NCBI GenBank assembly: GCA_015065205.1
Contig: SVQS01000042.1
Location: forward strand, 1-12,292
Direction of reading: 5' to 3'
Source: Oscillospiraceae bacterium
Lineage (GTDB): Bacteria > Bacillota > Clostridia > Oscillospirales > CAG-272
DNA: 12,292 nt
The position numbers and the translations under genes were made by a program. Below are positions 1-5,494 of this stretch, piece after piece (position 1 is the stretch's first letter; every line of letters begins with the position of its first letter). The notes under the pieces were generated by a model. The model was not told the DNA's origin. It saw only the letters and a program-made list of their open reading frames with translations, and did no database searches.

Positions 1-306
1 CTGCGACTTTTGCAGCTCGTTGTAGGCTGCAAAGATCTTATCGAATTCCGAAGGAATTGTAACCGTCTTTTCCTCTACGGGGGTCCCCTCTACTTCCCAA
101 CCGAATTGTGATAAAAAGTTGGCGGCATCGGACGGAGTTTTGACCTTATCGTAGGAATACTGCACGGCTGCATCCGCATCTGCCGCAGGCTGGTTCGGAA
201 CGGCATAAGTGGGAACAAACGCAATGAGCGTGATCAAAACAGTCAACGCAACACAAATGACCCCTACCAGCTTAATGGTGCTTGCACGCATAGAATAAAC
301 AAACAT
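1..306 (-). CDS. DUF4830 domain protein, C-terminus beyond the window
   Basis: The visible 102 codons begin at ATG 306-304, behind a GGGAGG ribosome binding site (313-318), and run off the left edge. Residues about 9-32 form one hydrophobic segment (KLVGVICVALTVLITLIAFV) that should anchor the protein or act as an uncleaved signal. After it come an Ala/Asp-rich linker and a segment with SDAANFLSQFGWEVEGTPVE, then VTIPSEFDKIFAAYNELQKS. The pattern 'FL..FGWEV...P.E...V.IP.EFD..Y..YNE.Q' is what I know from the DUF4830 family, an uncharacterised extracytoplasmic domain common in Clostridia. The molecular function is unknown. The gene is divergent from the PH-domain gene at 496. Its upstream region contains a possible sporulation-type promoter rather than a clear sigma-A site. 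The family call is from memory and fairly secure; the C-terminus cannot be checked. Confidence 0.8.
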   Translation of the reverse strand, partial: MFVYSMRASTIKLVGVICVALTVLITLIAFVPTYAVPNQPAADADAAVQYSYDKVKTPSDAANFLSQFGWEVEGTPVEEKTVTIPSEFDKIFAAYNELQKSQ

Positions 307-339
307 ATTCGGCCTCCCAAAATTCAAACGTTTTACTGC

Positions 340-366
340 AATATATGAGGGAGACGAGGGGTTTAT
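340..366 (-). promoter_or_regulatory. Possible sigma-E-like promoter of the DUF4830 gene
   Basis: On the minus strand an ATA (366-364) is followed after 16 bp by CATATATT (347-340). This fits the Bacillus/Clostridium mother-cell sigma-E pattern ATA-N16-18-CATAYANT. No good TTGACA/TATAAT pair is visible upstream of this gene. The motif is short and could occur by chance, so the call is tentative. Confidence 0.3.
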
Positions 367-438
367 TCCTCTTTTTTTGGCGCGCCTTTCGTTCCGCTTT
401 TTCGCTTAAAAATTTTTATGAATTTTTTCGTGATGCTC

Positions 439-467
439 TTGACTCATAGGCAAAGTTGTTGTATAAT
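439..467 (+). promoter_or_regulatory. Sigma-A promoter of the PH-domain gene
   Basis: TTGACT (439-444) and TATAAT (462-467) are separated by 17 bp. This gives a leader of roughly 20 nt ending in the ribosome binding site AAGGAGG at 482-488. Confidence 0.85.
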
Positions 468-495
468 AGAATAAATTCAACAAGGAGGCTCTCTC

Positions 496-900
496 ATGGC
501 TAACACTGTAAAACCCAATTACGTAATCAGAAAAAGCGCTTGGAGCGTAGTTCGCCCTTGGCACATTTTGCTTTTCTTCCTCATCGTTCCCCTCATTATC
601 ATGATTGTGAAAATCATCAATGTTAAGGACGATACGATTTCCTTCTACAACAACAAGATCGTACACAGAAGCGGCATTTTCTCCAAGCATGAGAAAACCA
701 CCATCTTGACGCGCGTGCTTTCCGTAACCGTGAAGCAAACCTTCTGGGGCAGAATCTTCAACTACGGTACGATTTACGTAGACGTAGTGGGTAAGTGGGA
801 TCTCAGTATGCGCGGCGTTAAAGACCCTATGGGAGCAAAGGAATATCTCGAAAAGCTTGCAGTAAACGGCAGACGCGCAAGATCGGTTATTATGGACTAA
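496..900 (+). CDS. Small membrane protein with bacterial PH (YdbS-like) domain
   Basis: This is a 134-residue protein with ATG at 496, seven bases after a perfect AAGGAGG (482-488). Residues about 22-42 are a hydrophobic helix (HILLFFLIVPLIIMIVKII). It is followed by a domain typical of the bPH_2/YdbS-like family: a first strand pair around DDTISFYNNKIVHRSGIFSKHE (46-66), then the signature ILTRVLSVTVKQTFWGRIFNYGTI (70-93), the family's 'I....I..V.V.Q...GR.F.YG.I' motif, and a final helix around KEYLEKL. Most family members carry one or two N-terminal helices and a cytoplasmic PH-like fold. Their functions are mostly unknown, with suggested roles in the cell envelope. It is a single-gene unit with its own promoter and a strong terminator directly downstream. 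Confidence 0.85.
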   Translation: MANTVKPNYVIRKSAWSVVRPWHILLFFLIVPLIIMIVKIINVKDDTISFYNNKIVHRSGIFSKHEKTTILTRVLSVTVKQTFWGRIFNYGTIYVDVVGKWDLSMRGVKDPMGAKEYLEKLAVNGRRARSVIMD

Positions 901-921
901 CCCTACATAAACGTCATATTT

Positions 922-949
922 AAAAAGGCAGAGAATTCTCTGCCTTTTT
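922..949. terminator. Bidirectional intrinsic terminator
   Basis: A perfect 12-bp stem (922-933 with 938-949) around the loop AATT includes an A5 run on one side and a T5 run on the other. It should terminate the PH-domain gene on the plus strand and could back up termination of the convergent lipoprotein gene. Confidence 0.9.
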
Positions 950-957
950 ACGTTTAC

Positions 958-994
958 AAAAATCTCCGCGCCCACCAAACGGCAGACGCGGAGA
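958..994 (-). terminator. Intrinsic terminator of the lipoprotein gene
   Basis: Read on the minus strand, TCTCCGCG (994-987) pairs with CGCGGAGA (970-963) across a 16-nt loop and is followed by TTTTTG. It lies 30 bp after the stop codon of the collagen-like lipoprotein. Confidence 0.8.
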
Positions 995-1024
995 AAATGA
1001 TCTTGCAAAAATCGATTATGCGGT

Positions 1025-2911
1025 TTAGTTTTGATATCCAAACTGCAAAATGGTGGTTGCTATTTGGTTGTTAACAGCATCCATGTAATCATCAGTCGTC
1101 ATATCATAGTAGTAGTTGTAAGTTTCAGTGTCCATGTTTTCCAGGATGTATATCCAACTGCCCCAATCGTAAAGGATGGCAATATCATAAATCATCGAAT
1201 TTTTGATGATGTTCATCGTTGCGCGAGATTCAGGATCTTTTGCGGCGGTAAAGCAAAGGGTTCTTGTGTAGTAATTATCCATCGTGGAGCCCCCGCGGTT
1301 TACGTCGGAATACGCCGCCATAGCCTGCATCATAATTTGTGCATTTTCGATATCGCCAACCATCTTGGGGATCGCCCACAGGTGTGCGCAGTTGGAGAAG
1401 GCAACCAAGCTGTGATAATCGTCGCCCTTGTTGTGCGTGGGAATGGGCAAAATGCCGTATTTAAAGGAAGCACCGTAGTAAACGGTTTTTCGAACATCCC
1501 ACATCGTCATATCGGTAAAGAGCGTAGCTCCGTCGAAAACAAAATTGCTCAATCTTGCTTGCGAATATCCATTGGGGATCCAAAAGCTGCTGTTGTTTAT
1601 GTTGAAATTATCGTAGATGTAGTTGAAAATCATCTCATTTTCTCTTTGGTTAATGACCGCCTCGGGAAAACCATCCTGTGACTTTGTTGTGATGCGCCCG
1701 CCCGCGCCGTAGAAATAGTACATTGCTGCGTTTGCATATTGGAAATAGCCGAATGCATACCCCGAAACATCCGTGGTTACATACTCTGCCATCAACAAAA
1801 GCGTATCCATCGTCCAAGTATTTGAGGAGACCAAATTGTAAAGGCTTTCGTATTTTGGATCGCCGAACATCGTGACAAAATCATCGGCATATTCGCGGTA
1901 GAGATCGAGATTTACAATGGTTGCCGTAACGTTATCCAAGGTGGAAATGTTCATATCGCCACTCAAATAGTACAGCTTGTCACCCATAGAAAGCTCTTTG
2001 ATAGAGTTTTGGTCGTAAGAGGGGTAGCGCAGATCAAGCCCGTCGTCCATTGCATTCAGGTTGCTCAAAAGTCCGCAGATTGCAGCTTCTGCCGCAGATT
2101 TTGCCAAGATAATGGTCAGGTCGAATTTTTGCCCGTTTGTATAAAAATGCGTCAGTTCATCTGTCATATTGCCGGTTTGAGGCACCTGCTCGATCTTGAC
2201 GTTGTAATCGGATTGGATTTTTTGGTTTCTTTGATATACGGCATACAAGATCGTATCCTGAGGCTCGCCGTTAGCAAGGTCAACCCAGAAATCTTCACAG
2301 TAAAAATCAGGGTTCCCGTTGATTCCCGGCTCCTCAATCTTGTAATCCGACCGCACGTATGCCTTGTATGTATAGCCGCCCAAATCGACTGCCTCGGGGA
2401 AGGTGGGCTCACCCTTCTCTGGCGTTGTCTCTTCGGGAACAACTCTGCCTACGTTTACGGGGTTTTCGGGATCATCGGTAAAGGTGATCCACAAGCATCC
2501 GTCGATAATTTCGGTTTTAAGGATACCGCGACCCGCTTCTCCGGTTGCGCCGGTGTCGCCCTTGTCGCCTTTATCACCCTTATCTCCCTTGTCGCCTTTA
2601 TCGCCTTGGATCCCTTGCTCGCCTTGGATCCCTTGCTCGCCTTGGATCCCTTGCTCGCCCTTTTCGCCATCGGGAATAATAAACACTACATCCTCTTTTG
2701 AGGCATTGGTATACTTGATGGTCACCTTGGTACCACCGTCGACTTTTTCGGTGACGATATCGGCAATTCCGTTGCCTGTGGCACCTGTGTCTCCCTTTTC
2801 ACCGGGCACACCTTGTTCGCCGCGGAACTGCTCTGTGTTGCAAGACGAAAGCACACACATAACCGCAACCAAAAGCAGTAGAACGAGTTGTGTTAAAATT
2901 CGTTTCTTCAT
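1025..2911 (-). CDS. Lipoprotein: collagen-like stalk fused to extracellular solute-binding domain
   Basis: The 628-residue protein starts at ATG 2911-2909, ten bases after AGGAGG (2927-2922). In-frame codons further upstream overlap the promoter and are not used. Residues 1-24 are a lipoprotein signal peptide (KKR, a Leu/Val core, lipobox LSSC with Cys24). Residues 31-48 are six Gly-X-Y triplets. Residues 49-81 are a short beta-rich module (IADIVTEKVDGGTKVTIKYT). Residues 82-129 are sixteen more triplets, (GEQGIQ)3 then GDK repeats and GDTGATGEAGRG. A second copy of the short beta module follows (130-158, ILKTEIIDGCLWITFTDDP). From about residue 176 to the end is a family 1-like extracellular solute-binding domain, with the hallmark ILYAVYQRNQKIQSDYNVKI at 219-238. 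No permease or ATPase genes are nearby, so the ligand and transporter are unknown. The likely role is a surface-displayed binding protein on a collagen-type stalk. Confidence 0.88.
   Translation of the reverse strand: MKKRILTQLVLLLLVAVMCVLSSCNTEQFRGEQGVPGEKGDTGATGNGIADIVTEKVDGGTKVTIKYTNASKEDVVFIIPDGEKGEQGIQGEQGIQGEQGIQGDKGDKGDKGDKGDKGDTGATGEAGRGILKTEIIDGCLWITFTDDPENPVNVGRVVPEETTPEKGEPTFPEAVDLGGYTYKAYVRSDYKIEEPGINGNPDFYCEDFWVDLANGEPQDTILYAVYQRNQKIQSDYNVKIEQVPQTGNMTDELTHFYTNGQKFDLTIILAKSAAEAAICGLLSNLNAMDDGLDLRYPSYDQNSIKELSMGDKLYYLSGDMNISTLDNVTATIVNLDLYREYADDFVTMFGDPKYESLYNLVSSNTWTMDTLLLMAEYVTTDVSGYAFGYFQYANAAMYYFYGAGGRITTKSQDGFPEAVINQRENEMIFNYIYDNFNINNSSFWIPNGYSQARLSNFVFDGATLFTDMTMWDVRKTVYYGASFKYGILPIPTHNKGDDYHSLVAFSNCAHLWAIPKMVGDIENAQIMMQAMAAYSDVNRGGSTMDNYYTRTLCFTAAKDPESRATMNIIKNSMIYDIAILYDWGSWIYILENMDTETYNYYYDMTTDDYMDAVNNQIATTILQFGYQN
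2548..2656 (-). repeat. Tandem 18-bp and 9-bp repeats inside the collagen-like coding region
   Basis: Three exact 18-bp copies lie at 2603-2620, 2621-2638 and 2639-2656, each encoding one GEQGIQ pair of triplets (read in frame as EQGIQG). They abut a run of degenerate 9-bp units (about 2548-2602) encoding GDK triplets. Units are multiples of 9 bp, so gain or loss of copies keeps the frame and changes stalk length. Confidence 0.92.
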
Positions 2912-2953
2912 TTCTTCCCTACCTCCTAAATTTTTATTTTTGGCTGTAACTCT

Positions 2954-2981
2954 ATTATAACACACAACGAAAAAATGTCAA
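2954..2981 (-). promoter_or_regulatory. Sigma-A promoter of the lipoprotein gene
   Basis: On the minus strand TTGACA (2981-2976) and TATAAT (2959-2954) are separated by 16 bp, both exact consensus hexamers. The expected leader is about 35 nt. Confidence 0.88.
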
Positions 2982-3044
2982 GAATTTTCTTCGCCTTCTT
3001 ATTCACAGATAAAAACAAAATAATTTTAGACAAATTTTGTCTGT

Positions 3045-3230
3045 GCAAAACATCCCTCTTAAAAACCAGGGTCTCGGCGGCCTCTGATTTTTGGCGACAG
3101 CCAAAGCGAGGGGGTACCCTCGCGCCGACCGTCTATCTGTAAACTGCAAAATTTTGTTTGGGCATTTTTGTCAGGAAGCTTTTGGGAAGGGGTGTGGGGG
3201 AACCCTTTTCGAGAAAAGGGTTCCCCCACA
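3045..3230 (-). repeat. Long-form hairpin repeat, copy C (with 3' hairpin of the LRR gene)
   Basis: Read on the minus strand this is a 17-18 bp hairpin (arms 3230-3214 and 3209-3193, TGTGGGGGAACCCTTTT type). A tail CCCCTTCCCAAAAGCTTC (3192-3175) follows, then the conserved block GATAGACGGTCGGCGCGAGG, then CTCGCTTTGGCTGTCGCC (3110-3093), GAGACCCTG, TTAAGAG and GTTTTGC (ending 3045). The same order of motifs occurs in copies A (3991-4169) and B (11402-11656). The block GCGAGGG/CCCTCGC forms a 7-bp internal stem. The hairpin lies 14 bp after the stop codon of the LRR gene but has no T-run, so it is not a standard terminator. I do not recognise the family. A short separate hairpin AGACAAA/TTTGTCT lies just beyond the end, around 3028-3042. 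Confidence 0.75.
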
Positions 3231-3244
3231 GTCTGCTCCAATCT

Positions 3245-3973
3245 TTATCCAAACGTCTTAGCCGCCGCCGTAAGAGAATAATTTTTGGCACCGATGGTGA
3301 TACGCTCCCACGCCTCGGGCGAGCCCGTATAATAGACGTGCGAGAGATAGGCGCAATTATAAAAAGCCATTTCGGCAATTTCGGTAGTAACAAGGCTGAT
3401 GGTCACGCTCGCACCTGCGCGCATTGGCGGATAGAGCAAAAGCTCGCGTCCATCGGATGTGTAAAGGATGCCGTCGATGTCGCAATACTCCTCGTTTGCG
3501 TCACTCACGGATATATAAACAAGGTTTGGGCAGGCGGCAAACGCAAGCGCGCCAATATGCTCAACAGTTGCGGGAATTTGAATAGCGTTTATCTGTTTTT
3601 GCCCATAAAGCGCGCGCGCAGAGACCGATGTAACGCGGTCTCCCGCAGGCGAATACGACGGAATAACCACACAGGAATCGGTGCAACTCCCAATGCCAAC
3701 GACCGTGCAGGTTCCATCCCCCGCGGGGGCGAAGGAAAGGCTGTTGCTCGGGGTCGTTACCTCTTCGGGTACGGTCGTTTCTTCGGGTGTTGTCGACTCC
3801 AAAAGAATGGGTGTTGAAATAGGCGGTATCTGCCACGTTGTGCCACTATCGGGCACGCGCGTGTCCTCGCTCTCCACCCTCATATACGAGAGACTGATCA
3901 TCGCGATCGTCAGCGCCAACGCCACCGCAAAAACGATGGCGAGTATCATCAATAGCGTTTGTGTCATCTTCAT
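3245..3973 (-). CDS. Membrane-anchored BspA-type leucine-rich repeat protein
   Basis: The protein has 242 residues. The start at 3973 is chosen because AAAGGA (3986-3981) lies 7 bases upstream; in-frame codons further upstream fall in the hairpin and repeat. Residues 5-30 are a hydrophobic helix (TLLMILAIVFAVALALTIAM) that anchors an otherwise extracytoplasmic protein. Residues about 57-76 are a Thr/Glu/Pro-rich stalk (TTPEETTVPEEVTTP). Residues about 80-225 contain LRR_5/BspA-type units: IQIPATVEHIGALAFAACPN at 131-150, then ISLVTTEIAEMAFYNCAYLSHV, and the typical closing motif VYYTGSPEAWERITIGAKN at 213-231. Such domains usually bind proteins or glycans at the surface; no ligand can be inferred here. 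The gene is bracketed by two inverted copies of a repeat element, 14 bp beyond the stop and 17 bp upstream of the start. Confidence 0.87.
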   Translation of the reverse strand: MKMTQTLLMILAIVFAVALALTIAMISLSYMRVESEDTRVPDSGTTWQIPPISTPILLESTTPEETTVPEEVTTPSNSLSFAPAGDGTCTVVGIGSCTDSCVVIPSYSPAGDRVTSVSARALYGQKQINAIQIPATVEHIGALAFAACPNLVYISVSDANEEYCDIDGILYTSDGRELLLYPPMRAGASVTISLVTTEIAEMAFYNCAYLSHVYYTGSPEAWERITIGAKNYSLTAAAKTFG

Positions 3974-3990
3974 ATACACGTCCTTTCTTT

Positions 3991-4169
3991 TGTGGGGAAA
4001 CTTTTTGAGAAAAGTTTCCCCACACCCCTTCAAAAACTTTCACACAGCAGGTATCTAAATAGAGCCGTCAGCTTGCGGATAGACAGTCAACGCGAACACA
4101 CGGTTCGCTTTGGCTATCGCAAACGGTCAGGCACCGCCAAGACCCTGCCCGTTAAGAGAGTTGTTTTGC
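3991..4169 (+). repeat. Long-form hairpin repeat, copy A
   Basis: A 15-bp stem (3991-4005 with 4010-4024, TGTGGGGAAACTTTT type, loop TGAG) is followed by CCCCTTCAAAAACTTTC (4025-4041). Then come AGAGCCGTCAG, GATAGACAGTC, the internal stem GCGAAC/GTTCGC, TTCGCTTTGGCTATCGC (4104-4120), CAGG...CCTG, TTAAGAG and TTGTTTTGC (ending 4169). The order and spacing match copies B and C. In the minus-strand direction this whole unit sits in the 5' leader of the LRR gene, with its hairpin ending four bases upstream of the AAAGGA ribosome binding site. A further hairpin GGGAGC...GCTCCC lies downstream at 4181-4200. Confidence 0.75.
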
Positions 4170-4220
4170 TGCCATAAGGCGGGAGCACCAAGGCGCTCCC
4201 CTACCGGTTTTGCTTATAAC

Positions 4221-4248
4221 TCTGCACTCTGCATTCTGCATTCTGCAC
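4221..4248. repeat. Four tandem heptamers TCTGCAY
   Basis: TCTGCAC, TCTGCAT, TCTGCAT and TCTGCAC lie head to tail at 4221-4248. It is a simple intergenic repeat between the LRR leader element and the minus-strand promoter. Confidence 0.85.
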
Positions 4249-4256
4249 TTTATTCG

Positions 4257-4285
4257 ATTATCCCACGTCGCTCTTGCGTTGTCAA
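4257..4285 (-). promoter_or_regulatory. Probable sigma-A promoter reading toward the LRR gene
   Basis: On the minus strand TTGACA (4285-4280) and GATAAT (4262-4257) are 17 bp apart. The resulting leader to the LRR start at 3973 would be about 275 nt and would contain all of repeat copy A in antisense. The -35 overlaps an inverted repeat TGTCAAG/CTTGACA (4280-4301). Confidence 0.6.
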
Positions 4286-4413
4286 GAAAAACCGCTTGAC
4301 ACAAAGTGACGCAAAATGACCGAAAAACGCTCAAAACGAGCCGACGTGTGCGTGTTTTTGTCGCACGTCTGCGTCTTTTTGCACCATCTGTCGAACAATT
4401 TTTCTCCCCTTTC

Positions 4414-4442
4414 TTGACAAAACTGCTTTTTCTTTGTATAAT
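4414..4442 (+). promoter_or_regulatory. Sigma-A promoter of the two-helix membrane protein gene
   Basis: TTGACA (4414-4419) and TATAAT (4437-4442) are separated by 17 bp, both exact consensus. A ribosome binding site AAGGAG is at 4464-4469. Confidence 0.9.
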
Positions 4443-4477
4443 GTGATAAGAAATGGGGAGGGAAAGGAGAACGACCG

Positions 4478-4999
4478 ATGTATGAAGAAATCATTCGCCA
4501 TTTGATGAAGTGGGAAATTGTACTGATGGCGTTTTGGGCCCTTCTTTTTCTTGTTCTTCCAATTTCGGTTTACGTATACATTCTGATCAGAGACAGAAAA
4601 AAGAAAAAAAAGAGAAAGGCAAAAAAGAAGAAGTGGAACAATCTGACAGAGACGCCCGAAGAAAAGGCGTTGGCGTTTGTAATTGTGGGCGTTCTTTTCT
4701 TTTGTGTCTGCTTTGGAATAAGTCTATATAGCTATCTCTCCCTGCGTGAGGATATGATAAACGAGAATTACGTCACCTACACCGGCGAATTTTACTATGA
4801 TGCCCACCCTCGTGGGTCCGATTATTTACAATGGACAAACGAGCATGGCGACATGGAAAGCATAAGACATAACCACCATATTGAGAAATTTCAAACCACC
4901 GATCAAACATTAAAAGATGGTTACTACAAAGGCACCATCGTTTATTCACCACGTGGCGACGTTTTGCTCTGGTGGGATGCCGAGCCGATAGAAGATTAG
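4478..4999 (+). CDS. Two-helix membrane protein of unknown function
   Basis: The protein has 173 residues; ATG 4478 follows AAGGAG by 8 bases. Hydrophobic helices are at about 14-37 (IVLMAFWALLFLVLPISVYV) and 64-86 (ALAFVIVGVLFFCVCFGISL). Between them is an extremely Lys-rich loop, 39-52 (14 residues, 11 of them Lys), which by the positive-inside rule should be cytoplasmic; both termini would then be outside. The C-terminal domain (about 97-173) contains YVTYTGEFYYDAHP and ends GYYKGTIVYSPRGDVLLWWDAEP. That resembles a small beta-domain, but I do not recognise a family. The gene has a consensus promoter and stands alone. A second, degenerate copy of its last 14 codons lies at 5171-5212, on the far side of a MITE-like repeat. 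Confidence 0.8.
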   Translation: MYEEIIRHLMKWEIVLMAFWALLFLVLPISVYVYILIRDRKKKKKRKAKKKKWNNLTETPEEKALAFVIVGVLFFCVCFGISLYSYLSLREDMINENYVTYTGEFYYDAHPRGSDYLQWTNEHGDMESIRHNHHIEKFQTTDQTLKDGYYKGTIVYSPRGDVLLWWDAEPIED

Positions 5000-5011
5000 C
5001 GACACTCTATT

Positions 5012-5137
5012 AAGCCTCCCTTGTGTAAAGGGAGGTGGCAGTCGCTTGTCGACTGACGGAGGGATTGTATTCAACACTTTTATAGAACAATCCCTCACCC
5101 ACCTTTGGTGGGAGCTCCCTTTACACAAGGGAGCCTT
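5012..5137. mobile_element. MITE-like element with TCCCTTGTGTAAAGGGA ends
   Basis: The left arm (5012-5034) and right arm (5115-5137, inverted) are 23-bp terminal inverted repeats with one mismatch, built around TCCCTTGTGTAAAGGGAG. The interior holds a second pair, GAGGGATTGT with ACAATCCCTC, and a small CCACC...GGTGG hairpin. There is no coding capacity, so any movement would need a transposase elsewhere. It begins 12 bp after the stop of the membrane protein gene. A solo arm of the same type is at 7030-7052. Confidence 0.7.
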
Positions 5138-5170
5138 TCACTAAAACCAAACTGCAAAAAGTTGTCTTTT

Positions 5171-5212
5171 GATTTTTTGCTCCAATGGGATGCCGAGCCG
5201 ACAAGAGAATAA
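5171..5212 (+). pseudogene. Relic of a 3' end related to the upstream membrane protein gene
   Basis: This stretch reads DFLLQWDAEPTRE-stop and aligns codon for codon with the end of the upstream gene (4958-4999, DVLLWWDAEPIED-stop). It includes an 18-base identical run encoding GATGCCGAGCCGA and flanking bases. Substitutions lie mostly in non-identical codons, as expected after duplication and drift. No start, ribosome binding site or upstream coding region remains; the MITE-like element lies directly before it. It is either the remnant of a tandem paralogue or a duplication caused by element activity. Confidence 0.6.
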
Positions 5213-5234
5213 ATCGCAACAAAGTTCAGCGGAT

Positions 5235-5404
5235 GTTACTTAAGCCTCCCTCCGAGAGGGAGGTGGCATTTTCGCAAGAAAATGACGGAAGGAGCCTTCC
5301 GTGCATAAGAGACTGATGGTCGTTTGGGTTTGTGCGCCTTGGTCGCGCGGGCTCCCTCAGTCGCCTACGGCGCCAGCTCCCTCCCGGAGGGAGCCCTAAG
5401 TTAC
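5235..5404. mobile_element. MITE-like element with CTCCCTCC...GGAGGGAG ends
   Basis: Its 33-bp terminal inverted repeats (5235-5267 and 5372-5404 inverted) match at 28 positions. Each end is itself a hairpin (CTCCCTC..GAGGGAG). Internal hairpins include CATTTTC/GAAAATG. It has no coding capacity and resembles the 5012-5137 element in design but with a different core. It sits in the gap before dus. Confidence 0.7.
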
Positions 5405-5494
5405 TTCCCCTTCGCATAAAAAACATCAAAAACTTTTTAACCTCTATCATCTCTACTTGGTGGTCGTTAATATAACACAAAAACGGAGAACGTT

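Noticed and set aside
406..1041. A 211-codon minus-strand frame across the PH-domain gene
   Set aside because: It runs over the promoter, ribosome binding site and terminator of a convincing plus-strand gene and has no domain of its own.
2009..2960. Open frames on the plus strand with Ser-Pro-Leu or Ala-Leu-Asp-Pro-Leu repeats
   Set aside because: They are antisense shadows of the Gly-X-Y coding repeats. The minus frame has a lipobox, a solute-binding domain, a consensus promoter and AGGAGG.
4342..4369. GACGTGTGCG/CGCACGTC imperfect hairpin as a terminator
   Set aside because: The stem needs a 2-nt bulge, no gene lies directly upstream on the plus strand, and the T-run is displaced by several bases.
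5440..5476. Promoter for dus with TATAAC at 5471-5476
   Set aside because: No acceptable -35 hexamer is found 16-18 bp upstream, so the site was left out.
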